A DNA stretch of 37,514 bases from Bacteroidales bacterium (GTDB lineage Bacteria > Bacteroidota > Bacteroidia > Bacteroidales > ML635J-15), in contig QKHS01000099.1 of the NCBI GenBank assembly GCA_003249955.1, positions 1 through 37,514 on the forward strand, in the 5' to 3' direction. A program made the translations under genes and the position numbers. Position 1 is the first letter of the stretch. Each line of letters starts with the position of its first letter. Of this stretch, positions 8,580 to 17,327 are shown piece by piece. The notes under the pieces are model-generated. The model was given only the letters and a program-made list of their open reading frames with translations. It had not been told where the DNA came from and ran no database searches.

Positions 8580-11520
8580 AAATCAACCAAATATGATCCC
8601 CGACGATTTTGAAGCTCTGTTGCTTCAGACAATTGCTTCCGGTTATAAAACTGATAAAGAAATCCAAAAAGCTGTAGATATGAATGCAAATTATGTTTAT
8701 TCAATGCCGGTTGCAATAGCAATCGAACAAAAAGCTGACGAAAATATTGCAAAAATTATTAAATCAGGTTCCGGCTACGGAAAATTTATATTCCGGTTAA
8801 TCTTATTGTTAAGTGTTGCCGGGCTTATTACAATATTAAGTTATAACTATCTTTCAATACAACAGGTTCCTGCAAATCCTCAAAACACAAATGCCATAGC
8901 CCCGTTAAGTGTTAAAGACAGAGAAAAAAACAACAATATTGAAGAAGATAAGCCGGAGCCGGTTACTTATAAAACACGGATTTTTTATCATGAAAATTCT
9001 GACAGTTCCGAAAATATAACAGACAGCATAAAAGATATTGCAAGCACACCAATAATAAACTCTGAAAATTCTGCCCCTAAAACAAAATCAGACTATGGTT
9101 ATGCTGACAGATTTGATTACAATTATGCAGAAAGTATCCATCCGGACAAAGACGACCCCGTAAAACTATATCCCGGAGAATACAGTATTGACGGATATGT
9201 CTGCAGATTAACCCGCTGGACTTCTTTTACTGACAACTATGTTAGTATTTCCAATAATCTTACAGTAAAACAATCCAATGAACATGACACAGTATTGTTA
9301 CCACTTTATAATGGTATTCCTTTTAAAAAGGGATTTGAAAACATGACATTTATACCTGTCTCAGATGCATTGTTGCAAGTTAAAACCTTGTATCAGAAAA
9401 GCCCGCAAAATATTCATCTGTTGGAAGGAATGAAGTATTATTATGATGAAACAAAATACAATAATCACTACGCGGATTTTCTTAAGGACAAAGACAACTA
9501 TAAGTACCTGGAACCATTTTACATAAGCAATACCGAAATCAGTAATATTGAATACAAAGAATTTATAAACTGGGTTGCTGAATATAATGGTTTTTCAAAC
9601 CTTGAACCGCTTTATATAGGAATAGATTCTGTAAATCCTCAGGCATTTATCTATACTTTCCATCAGACAAATCCTGAAATAATTAAACGCTTTGGCAAAA
9701 ATTCCATAAATATTTTTCCGAAAACAGATTGCTGGACAGGTAGTTTCCCTGCATCCTACAACAAGCCAATGGATGAGTACTACTTTATTCATCCGGCTTA
9801 CAATAATTATCCGGTGGTAGGAGTAAGTTACTGGCAGGCACTGGCATATCTGGACTGGCTAACATGGATATGGCAGACTCGGGCCGATAGCCAGAATATC
9901 CCGTACACATTAGAATTTGATTTACCGACAGATTATCAGTGGGAACTGGCAGCACACAAAATACTTGAAAATGTTGCAATTATTCACACGATTGATAATA
10001 ATCTCTGCAACCTGTTTGTTAAAAGCACTGACGATTATAACTACAGAGGTGCTATCGGAATTTTTGCCGGTTATAATCCTAATGATGCATTTTTAACATT
10101 TCCGGTTACCGATGTTCAGCCAACTACTCCTGTAAATCCATGTCAGATTAAAAATATGGATGCCAATGTTTCAGAATGGCTAAAAGAAAGTTATAGCCAG
10201 GGTTGGTCAGATTATATTGAAGCCGTTCGCAATAAACTTCGTAAACAAAATAAACCATCCGACATGATATATCTTCAGACAGAAGAATATTTTGACCAGA
10301 CCTGCAATGACAAAAACGGCAGATTGGTGCGTGGTGCAAACTGGGCCGACCGCAGACCGGTTGACAGAAGTCACAATGTCTCACAATCTTTATTCGCCAA
10401 AGCTTTTATTAATCCCGATGATCAGCATTGTACTTTAGGGTTCAGATATGTTATGAAAGTAAAGATGAAAGATGAAGATAAAATTGTTAAGAAAATAAAA
10501 GTTCTTGGCCGTAATATGCCGGATATTGATTATTCTCTGTTAAAAGTCAAATACACAAAAAACTATGTACCCGATCCTGAAGGTTTTTCTTTTATCCCAC
10601 CCGGAAGCTTTGTTTATAAAGATTCAACAACTAGTGTTTTGGGATTCTGGGCACAGAAAACAGAAGTCTGTAATTTAACATGGATGATTTTCTTAAATTA
10701 TTTAATAGAAAATAACCGGGACGAAGATTTATCGAAATGCATTCCTGATGATCCTGAATGGAAAATAAAAATGAACATGGAAACAGATACAGTACTCGTT
10801 AATAACAAATTTGACAAATCTGATTTATATAAATTTCTGCCTTTTACCAAAAAGTTCATGACCGACAACAAAATTGAAACTATCCCGGTCACTTATTTTG
10901 CATTCGAACCGGTTGCCGGAATAAGCCACGAGGCTGCTAAGATATTTGCTTTGTGGTTAAGCGAAATGACAAGAACTCCGGAAGGGGTTCACAAAATATT
11001 CAGATTGCCAACCGAAACAGAATGGGAATACATGGCTCAAGCCGGGAATCAAAATGCCCCTTACGCATGGGGAGGACCTTTTACCAGAAATTATAAGGGC
11101 CAGTTTCTGGCAAAATACTACACGTCTTCGTACCTTTATAAAAACACTACAATTGATTCTGTTACTTACGAAAGAATAGATGAAGACAAACTAAATGAAA
11201 TTATAAAAAGCCAGAATCAGGAATTCACCGGAGAAATACGTGACAGTAACTGGAACGGCATAATTTCAACGCTTCCGGTTGGCTATTTCCCGCCAAATGA
11301 TTGGGGACTCTACGACATGTGCGGCAATGTTGCAGAAATGATAGAAATTCCGGATAAAACAAAAGGCGGTTCCTGGGCAAGTATGGAATATTTTATTCAA
11401 ATCAGTAGTGAGGAGAAATGGAGTGGAAAACCATCAGATTGTGTCGGTTTCAGATTAGTTCAGACATATATTGGCGAAGGAACAAAATTTAACACAAAGA
11501 CACCTCCGGCAGAGGAATAA
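8572..11520 (+). CDS. Membrane-anchored protein with two FGE/SUMF1-like domains, putative anti-sigma partner
   Basis: This 982-residue protein has no N-terminal signal peptide. Residues 1-71 look cytoplasmic, one transmembrane helix follows (about 72-94, FIFRLILLLSVAGLITILS), and about 880 residues should lie in the periplasm. After an acidic, Asn/Ser-rich linker come two formylglycine-generating-enzyme-like domains. Domain 1 (about 254-627) has FYISNTEISNIEYKEFINWV, VVGVSYWQALAYLDWL, NVSEW, RGANW and LGFRY. Domain 2 (about 670-966) has FIPPGSF, RLPTETEWEYMAQAG, GLYDMCGNVAEM, KGGSW and VGFRL. The cysteines used by catalytic FGE after the RGGSW motif are absent in both (RGANWADRRP and KGGSWASMEY), so the domains are probably structural or ligand-binding, as in GldJ and GldK. 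The 8-bp overlap with the sigma gene and the short cytoplasmic head suggest an anti-sigma or sigma-regulating sensor. That role is inference. Confidence 0.85.
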   Translation: MLKNQPNMIPDDFEALLLQTIASGYKTDKEIQKAVDMNANYVYSMPVAIAIEQKADENIAKIIKSGSGYGKFIFRLILLLSVAGLITILSYNYLSIQQVPANPQNTNAIAPLSVKDREKNNNIEEDKPEPVTYKTRIFYHENSDSSENITDSIKDIASTPIINSENSAPKTKSDYGYADRFDYNYAESIHPDKDDPVKLYPGEYSIDGYVCRLTRWTSFTDNYVSISNNLTVKQSNEHDTVLLPLYNGIPFKKGFENMTFIPVSDALLQVKTLYQKSPQNIHLLEGMKYYYDETKYNNHYADFLKDKDNYKYLEPFYISNTEISNIEYKEFINWVAEYNGFSNLEPLYIGIDSVNPQAFIYTFHQTNPEIIKRFGKNSINIFPKTDCWTGSFPASYNKPMDEYYFIHPAYNNYPVVGVSYWQALAYLDWLTWIWQTRADSQNIPYTLEFDLPTDYQWELAAHKILENVAIIHTIDNNLCNLFVKSTDDYNYRGAIGIFAGYNPNDAFLTFPVTDVQPTTPVNPCQIKNMDANVSEWLKESYSQGWSDYIEAVRNKLRKQNKPSDMIYLQTEEYFDQTCNDKNGRLVRGANWADRRPVDRSHNVSQSLFAKAFINPDDQHCTLGFRYVMKVKMKDEDKIVKKIKVLGRNMPDIDYSLLKVKYTKNYVPDPEGFSFIPPGSFVYKDSTTSVLGFWAQKTEVCNLTWMIFLNYLIENNRDEDLSKCIPDDPEWKIKMNMETDTVLVNNKFDKSDLYKFLPFTKKFMTDNKIETIPVTYFAFEPVAGISHEAAKIFALWLSEMTRTPEGVHKIFRLPTETEWEYMAQAGNQNAPYAWGGPFTRNYKGQFLAKYYTSSYLYKNTTIDSVTYERIDEDKLNEIIKSQNQEFTGEIRDSNWNGIISTLPVGYFPPNDWGLYDMCGNVAEMIEIPDKTKGGSWASMEYFIQISSEEKWSGKPSDCVGFRLVQTYIGEGTKFNTKTPPAEE

Positions 11521-11681
11521 CATAAGCTGCCGGATTATGAAACAAGTCTTTATGACATAGCTCTCTTACCACTAATAGATTATATTTTTATGATTGCCAC
11601 TAAAACACAAAAACACTAAAGGAACATTCTTTTTTTTCGTGATTTCGTGCTTTCGTGGCTATCTGTAATTTTGTTTTTAGC

Positions 11682-11744
11682 TGTTGCCTTCGGCTACGCT
11701 CGGTCAACGAGTACTCAGGTGACTGAGCGTAGCCGAAGGCAACA
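11682..11744. repeat. Long GC-rich palindrome, 25-bp arms with one mismatch
   Basis: The left arm at 11682-11706 and the right arm at 11720-11744 are inverted copies with a single mismatch (G against A, five bases from the inner end). The 13-base loop itself contains the 8-base palindrome GAGTACTC. The element starts TGTTGCCTTCGGCTACGCTC. It is much richer in GC than its surroundings and lacks a T tail, so it is not a typical terminator. It resembles the short cttcggctacgctc palindromes scattered through many Bacteroidota genomes (from memory, not searched). Confidence 0.88.
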
Positions 11745-12140
11745 TAATTTATTATTTGTTTTCCCTCTTATTGGTGCTTTTAAAGCTACCTGATTTTATT
11801 CCTCTTTTATGTTGCAACTAAGACACTAAGTTTTTTTCTTTCTATGCCACCAAAACACAAAAACACTAAAAGAGTTTTCTTTTTTTTCGTGCTTTCGTGA
11901 TTTTGTGGCTAATTAATTTTATTCTTATTGCACTTCTTTTGTTGACACTAAAATACCAAGATACTAAAGGAACATTCTTTTTTTTCGTGCTTTCATGACT
12001 ATTTAACTTTGTTTCATTACCACTTCTATCTTTTTGCCACTAAGACACTAAAACACTAAAGGAGCATTCCTTTTTTAGTGCTTTCGTGATTTTGTGGCTA
12101 ATTAATTTTATTTCTATTGTCTCTTTTTTGTTGCCACTAA

Positions 12141-12165
12141 CGGCTTTAGCCCTCAGCGAAGCTAA
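12141..12165. repeat. Short palindromic insert inside a repeat copy, flanked by CTAA
   Basis: Compared with the copy at 11596, the copy at 12133 is interrupted by 25 extra bases. The insert begins CGGCTTTAGCCCTCAGCG and ends GCTAA. The repeat sequence resumes exactly on the other side. CTAA occurs immediately before the insert and again at its end, which looks like a 4-bp target duplication around a 21-bp element. Confidence 0.7.
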
Positions 12166-12315
12166 AACACAAAAACACTAAAAGAACATTCTTTTTTTTC
12201 GTGATTTCGTGCTTTCGTGGCTAATTCTTATTCTTTGACTCTAAAATACTAAAGTGGATTTCCCCTTTATTGTGTCTTTGTGGTAAAAATTTTTCCGGCT
12301 CATTATAAAATTAAT

Positions 12316-12323
12316 TATCTTCG
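12316..12323 (+). promoter_or_regulatory. Candidate -7 element for the GH18 gene
   Basis: TATCTTCG matches the Bacteroidota -7 consensus TAnnTTTG except for one base and lies 35 bases before the ATG at 12359. The -33 region around 12293 (TTTCCGG) is a poor match. Confidence 0.35.
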
Positions 12324-12358
12324 CATTAGCTGTTATTCAATTAATTAAACCATTCACA

Positions 12359-15300
12359 ATGCGCAGATTTTTATTAATTATCTCTGTTTTTCTTTCAGCA
12401 ACCGCTATAAGTTTAGCACAGGAGAACAAGTCAATTCATCAAGAAGAATCCGAATATTACAAAAACCTTTATCCTGACGGTTTCCCGCTCACCGAAGAAA
12501 ACAACATTGTTTTGCCGGCTCAGAATTCCGCAAAATCATGCGATTTAAACCGTAAAGTATTCGGATTTCATCCGTCATGGAATAATTCAATTGATTATTA
12601 CGGAGATTACGACTGGAACCTTATTTCCGATTTCTGCTATTTTGACTGGGAGTTCAACACTTCTACAGGAGCTGTTACCACATCCAACAGTTGGGCAACA
12701 GCGGCTTCGGTTACCACTGCACAAAACAACGGAGTAAGAGTTCATTTATGTGTAACACTCATGTCCGATCATGCGACATTTTTAACAAACTCCACTGCCA
12801 GAACAGCAATGATAAACAATCTTATTTCGGCACTTCAGGCACGCAATGCCGATGGAGTAAATATAGATTTTGAAGCAGTGCCTGTTGCTCAGAAGGCAAA
12901 TTTAACCGCATTTATTATTCAGTTATCAAATGCTGTAAAAACAGCTATTCCCGATATTATCGTAAGTATCGATTTACCTGCTGTGGACTGGAGCGTAGTC
13001 TGGGACATTCCGGTACTTGTAAATTATGTTGACTGGTTTATTATTATGGGTTATGATTATTATTATGCAGGCAGTTCCACCGCAGGGCCGGTTGGACCGC
13101 TTTATACCTTTGAAACAAGTTATGCCCGAAACCTTTCACGTTCAGTTACATTTTACGAAAGTTCAGGTGTTGAACCGCAAAACCTTATACTTGCCCTGCC
13201 CTATTACGGCCGCGAATGGTCAACAACAGCCGGCACAGTTCCATCATCAACAATTTCAAACATCAGTTCCAGAACATACAGTTATATACGCAACAACCCC
13301 GGAACATACAGCTCAAAAAAATGGGAACCAAACAGTTTTACTCCGTATTTTTCATATTATACCGGCTCAGAGTGGCGTCAATGTTTTGTAGATGATGAAG
13401 TTTCCCTAAAAAAACGATACGATCTGGTAAACATCCGTAATCTGGGCGGAATAGGAATCTGGGCTTTAGGCTACGATGACGGGTACCCCGAACTCTGGCA
13501 AGCCATAGAAGATAAATTTACAACATGCTCTGTTGTTCCGTGCAGTGATACAATATGGGATTTGGGCGGACCTACACGTACTTATAATAATCTTGAAGAT
13601 TTCACTTATACAATTTCACCCGCCGGTGCCTCATCGGTTTCCCTTAACTTTTCATCATTTGAGTTGTATAGTACCGGCGACACTCTCTGGCTTTACAACG
13701 GAGACTCAGATGCTTCTCCGCTAATCGGGACATACACCGGCACGAACTCTCCCGGAAATGTTTCCTCTACCGGACCGGATCTGACTGTTAAATTTTACTC
13801 GAACAGTACAAACGCCGCCAACGGCTGGCAGGCAATATGGAATTGTGTTGCTGACAACACCCCGCCAACAACAGATATTACAATTAACCGGAGATGGCAA
13901 CAAGATGATTTTACTGCAGATTTTACCGACGACGACGGAACCGGCTCAGGCATAAAGCATTCTTTTTATCAGGTAATGGATTTTGACGGTACAGAATGGC
14001 GTGCAAATAATGATTTCGGATTTTTTAATGACAACTTTGGTTCTGAAATCCATTCTGACTGGACACAAGCCGCAGGAGGAGGAACATGGTCAATATCTTC
14101 AGGGCATTTATTACAATCCGACGAAACAAATACAAACACAAATATCTATGCATCTCTTAACCAGGAATCAGGAAATATTTACCTATACCACTGGCAGCAA
14201 AAAATTTCAGGAAGCGGAACCAACAGACGCTCCGGAATGCACTTTTTCTGCAGCGATGCCACACAAACAGGAAGAGGCAACTCATACATGGTTTACCTGC
14301 GTGCAGACAATAACACTGTTCAGCTTTACAAATACATTGACAATTCTTATTCGTCAGGAGGCGGCTGGTATGTTACAGACAACTATACTATTGACCCGGA
14401 CATATGGTATGATGTAAAAATTATTCTTAACACAGTAACCGGAGAAATATTATGTTATGTTGATGGCAACCTTGCTGTTTCTGCAACGGACGCTTCTCCA
14501 CTTACTTCCGGGAATTCGGTTTCGTTACGTACAGGTGAATGCCAGACCGAATATGACGACTTTAAGGTGTATATTAACCGCGGCGATTCCGAAAGTATAT
14601 TACTCGGAAATGAAACCACAAACGAAATACGATACCAAAGCCCTTCATCGGCTCAGGATGCAGGAAGAATAAGAAGTCTTACGATTGATAATGCAAATCT
14701 TTGGTCAGAATCTGCAAGTGAAAATATTTTTGTTGACTGGACAGCGCCGTCGACTTCCTCATCAGTGACAGCAGACTGGCAAACACAAAACTTTGATATT
14801 ACATTTACCGATGCTGATGCTTTAAGCGGAATAGAAAAAAGATTCTTTCAGGTTTGCGATAACACAGGGACAAGATGGTCGGCAAATCCTGAAACCGGAT
14901 TTTTGTGTGATTCTTTGTCTTCATTAAGTTCTGACTGGACAGTTGAGACCGGCACGTGGCAAATAACATCAGGTGCATTGGTTCAATCTGACCAAAGTTT
15001 ATCAAATACCAATATTCACGCGTATCTCAGTCAGGACTTATCTAACCGTTACCTGTATGAATTTGACATGAAATACAGCGGATCTAATCTTACCCGCAGG
15101 CTCGGTTTTCATTATTTCTGTGATGATGCCACTCTTGACAACAGAGGAAATTCTTATTTTATCTGGTTCAGGGACAATACCCAGATGCTGGAATTTTACA
15201 AAGTTGAGAATAATGTATTTTCGCTTGAAAAATCAGTTCCGGTTACAATACAGCCATCAGTCTGGTACAATGTTAAACTGATCTACGACCGTATTACAGG

Positions 15301-17080
15301 CGACAGTTTTGTTTACATAAACAATCAACTTGCAGGTGAATGGAAGGACGAAGCACCGTTTAATATTTCCACACACGCTGACCACTCCTACGTTTCTTTC
15401 CGTTCCGGGAACTGCGAAATGAGTATTAAAAATCTTAATGTCTTCCGTACACGAAATTCAAATGCTGCTATCAGTATTGGTGATGCTAATTCAATGATAC
15501 GTTATCAAAACCCGGCTGTAAATATTTTTGGCGCAAAAATTAATTCAATTGTAACTGATTCGGCACAAAACATATCGGCAGTAAATATCCTTGGCCTCAA
15601 TGTTGACCGGACAGTACCATCCTCATTTACTGTAAAAGACGGATACGGGACCGATATTGACACTACATTTAACCTCACCGAAATATCTGCAAACTGGACA
15701 AATGCCACAGATGCAAATTCCGGAATTGCAAAATATTATTATGCAGTGGGGACAACCCCGGGAGCCAGCGACCTGATTGGATGGACAGATAACGGAACAT
15801 CAACTTTATTTGTAAATTCTTCCGTAAGTCTTATTGACGACCAGCTATACTACACTTCGGTAAAAGCAGAAAACGGTGCCGGACTTCAAACATCTGTATA
15901 TATCTCCGACGGAGTAAGAGCAGTTATTCAGGACATTCCTGTAATTCCTGACTGCCCCGGGGATTTTTCTGTTTGTTTAAACGAAAGTTCTTTTGAACTT
16001 ACCGGTGTTGACCCATCAGGAGGAACGTTCTCAGGTACCGGAATTCAGGACAATGTGTATTTTAATCCTGCTATTGCCGGCATTGGAAATCATGTAATTA
16101 CTTATGACTTTTTTGGAGAAACATGTCAGTTTACCGTTACCGTGAATGATGTTCCCGAAGTTTCCTGCCCCGGAGACATTACGGTTTCCATAAATGATGC
16201 TGCTGTTATACTGGATGGAGCAAGTCCCGCAGGAGGAACTTATACAATTGACGGAAGCCCGGTAAGCACTTTTGATCCGCAAGCCTATGGCACCGGTGAA
16301 TATACAATAATATATACATACACAAGTAATCCTGAAAACTGTGAAAATTCATGCAGTTTTAACATTACGGTATTTGAACCATTAGTTGTAAATTGTCCCG
16401 AAGATTTTGCGGTATGTGCCGATTTCCCGGACTTTAATCTCAGCGGAGCTACCCCTGAAGGCGGAACATATTCAGGGAACGGAGTTACCGGAATAGTGTT
16501 CAGCCCGCAAACTGCCGGAACAGGTCCTCAGACAATCACATATACCTACGAAACCCAGACATGCCAGTTTGCAGTTTCTGTTAATGCTCTGCCTGTATTG
16601 TCATGTCCCTCTGATATTACAGTTACAGACCATACTCCATCTTTTACACTTGAAGGTGCGAGTCCAGAAAACGGTGAATACTCAATTGCCGGCAACCCGG
16701 CTACAACATTTGATCCGACTGCCAGCGGAACAGGAGATTTCAACGTCGTTTATTCATACACCGATCCTTCTACCGGCTGCACTCAATCATGCGAATTTTT
16801 AATTACCGTACATGAATTTGTGTTTACAGAACTGCAAGAATCATTTAAAGCAGAAATTTTTCCGAATCCCAATAAAGGTAGTTTTATACTTAAATATGAA
16901 GCAAAAAAAGATACGGAATACAAGCTTTATGACACTCTGGGAAGAATTGTAGATCAGGGGATTCTGAAGTCATCAGTTTCAGAAAAAGAGTTTAATATTA
17001 ATCTGACTGCCGGAGTTTATATTATTAGTTTCGTAAGCGGAAGTGATTGTTTAAGAAATAAAATTGTAGTTGAACAGTAA
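12359..17080 (+). CDS. T9SS-exported GH18 chitinase-like enzyme with CUB and lectin-like modules
   Basis: This 1573-residue protein has a signal peptide (MRRFLLIISVFLSATAISLA). A glycoside hydrolase family 18 domain lies at about 64-388. It contains the active-site strand DGVNIDFE at 165-172, with Glu172 as the predicted acid; the usual DxxDxDxE has Asn at the second Asp. It also contains FIIMGYDYYY and GGIGIWALGYDDG. A CUB domain follows (about 394-497, bounded by Cys). Next come two homologous modules of about 250 residues (about 504-780 and 799-1067), each a concanavalin-like domain with NRGNSY and WYDVK/WYNVK phrases. After these are a Fn3-like segment (about 1077-1190), four Cys-starting repeats (CPGD or CPED, about 1199-1490) and a type A T9SS tail (EIFPNPNKGSF onward). 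GH18 enzymes cleave beta-1,4 GlcNAc links in chitin or related glycans; some are inactive lectins. The substrate cannot be set from sequence. Confidence 0.88.
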   Translation: MRRFLLIISVFLSATAISLAQENKSIHQEESEYYKNLYPDGFPLTEENNIVLPAQNSAKSCDLNRKVFGFHPSWNNSIDYYGDYDWNLISDFCYFDWEFNTSTGAVTTSNSWATAASVTTAQNNGVRVHLCVTLMSDHATFLTNSTARTAMINNLISALQARNADGVNIDFEAVPVAQKANLTAFIIQLSNAVKTAIPDIIVSIDLPAVDWSVVWDIPVLVNYVDWFIIMGYDYYYAGSSTAGPVGPLYTFETSYARNLSRSVTFYESSGVEPQNLILALPYYGREWSTTAGTVPSSTISNISSRTYSYIRNNPGTYSSKKWEPNSFTPYFSYYTGSEWRQCFVDDEVSLKKRYDLVNIRNLGGIGIWALGYDDGYPELWQAIEDKFTTCSVVPCSDTIWDLGGPTRTYNNLEDFTYTISPAGASSVSLNFSSFELYSTGDTLWLYNGDSDASPLIGTYTGTNSPGNVSSTGPDLTVKFYSNSTNAANGWQAIWNCVADNTPPTTDITINRRWQQDDFTADFTDDDGTGSGIKHSFYQVMDFDGTEWRANNDFGFFNDNFGSEIHSDWTQAAGGGTWSISSGHLLQSDETNTNTNIYASLNQESGNIYLYHWQQKISGSGTNRRSGMHFFCSDATQTGRGNSYMVYLRADNNTVQLYKYIDNSYSSGGGWYVTDNYTIDPDIWYDVKIILNTVTGEILCYVDGNLAVSATDASPLTSGNSVSLRTGECQTEYDDFKVYINRGDSESILLGNETTNEIRYQSPSSAQDAGRIRSLTIDNANLWSESASENIFVDWTAPSTSSSVTADWQTQNFDITFTDADALSGIEKRFFQVCDNTGTRWSANPETGFLCDSLSSLSSDWTVETGTWQITSGALVQSDQSLSNTNIHAYLSQDLSNRYLYEFDMKYSGSNLTRRLGFHYFCDDATLDNRGNSYFIWFRDNTQMLEFYKVENNVFSLEKSVPVTIQPSVWYNVKLIYDRITGDSFVYINNQLAGEWKDEAPFNISTHADHSYVSFRSGNCEMSIKNLNVFRTRNSNAAISIGDANSMIRYQNPAVNIFGAKINSIVTDSAQNISAVNILGLNVDRTVPSSFTVKDGYGTDIDTTFNLTEISANWTNATDANSGIAKYYYAVGTTPGASDLIGWTDNGTSTLFVNSSVSLIDDQLYYTSVKAENGAGLQTSVYISDGVRAVIQDIPVIPDCPGDFSVCLNESSFELTGVDPSGGTFSGTGIQDNVYFNPAIAGIGNHVITYDFFGETCQFTVTVNDVPEVSCPGDITVSINDAAVILDGASPAGGTYTIDGSPVSTFDPQAYGTGEYTIIYTYTSNPENCENSCSFNITVFEPLVVNCPEDFAVCADFPDFNLSGATPEGGTYSGNGVTGIVFSPQTAGTGPQTITYTYETQTCQFAVSVNALPVLSCPSDITVTDHTPSFTLEGASPENGEYSIAGNPATTFDPTASGTGDFNVVYSYTDPSTGCTQSCEFLITVHEFVFTELQESFKAEIFPNPNKGSFILKYEAKKDTEYKLYDTLGRIVDQGILKSSVSEKEFNINLTAGVYIISFVSGSDCLRNKIVVEQ

Positions 17081-17166
17081 TAAAATTTATTTATTTTCAT
17101 TTTTTTGTGTAAATTTGGGAATCTATTTTCAACTATGATATATTTTTCATCTTAATCTGCCAATAA

Positions 17167-17298
17167 ATGATAAAAACCATATGCTTTTTTTTGTGTTTAT
17201 TCCCGGCTGCAGTTCCCCTGCTAAATCAAGTCACTTATAATGGCAGTAAGATCGTAATTATCAGATTCAGAAATAAAACGGCAACTAAACATTCGTAA
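17167..17298 (+). CDS. Possible 43-residue small protein
   Basis: An ATG frame of 43 codons starts with a hydrophobic, Cys-containing stretch (MIKTICFFLCLFPAAVPLL) that could be a signal peptide or membrane segment. A short basic tail follows. It lies alone in the 247-bp gap between the GH18 and DUF1697 genes. I recognise no family, and a chance frame in AT-rich DNA is quite possible. Confidence 0.2.
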   Translation: MIKTICFFLCLFPAAVPLLNQVTYNGSKIVIIRFRNKTATKHS

Positions 17299-17327
17299 AA
17301 ATCATGAAAAATTAAAAATTTATTTGT

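Larger units (their letters stand above)
11596..12283. repeat. Array of 64-bp imperfect-palindrome repeats built of 8-bp units
   Basis: Copies lie at 11596-11659, 11846-11909, about 11944-12000 (degraded), 12036-12098 and 12133-12221 (64 bp plus a 25-bp insert). A partial copy lies at about 12238-12283 and a left-arm fragment at about 11814-11830. Each copy begins GCCACTAAAACACAAAAACA and ends GATTTCGTGCTTTCGTGGC or a variant. The left arm is three 8-bp steps of CACnAAAA and the right arm is three steps of the near-complement TTTCGTGn. The arms flank a core of about 15 bases (GGAACATTC plus a T run), so the transcript can fold into a long imperfect hairpin. Similar cac-aaa/ttcgtg repeats are widespread in Bacteroidota intergenic DNA. 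Their function is unknown to me. Confidence 0.88.
11521..12358. other. 838-bp non-coding region filled with dispersed repeats
   Basis: No credible gene is present on either strand. The stretch holds five full and one or two partial copies of a hairpin-forming repeat, one long GC-rich palindrome (11682-11744) and one short palindromic insert (12141-12165). It ends in the promoter region of the GH18 gene. It separates two genes on the same strand. Confidence 0.85.

Noticed and set aside
11596-12283. CRISPR array
   Set aside because: Copies are about 64 bp, imperfect, internally palindromic and unevenly spaced (about 90-250 bp), with no cas genes.
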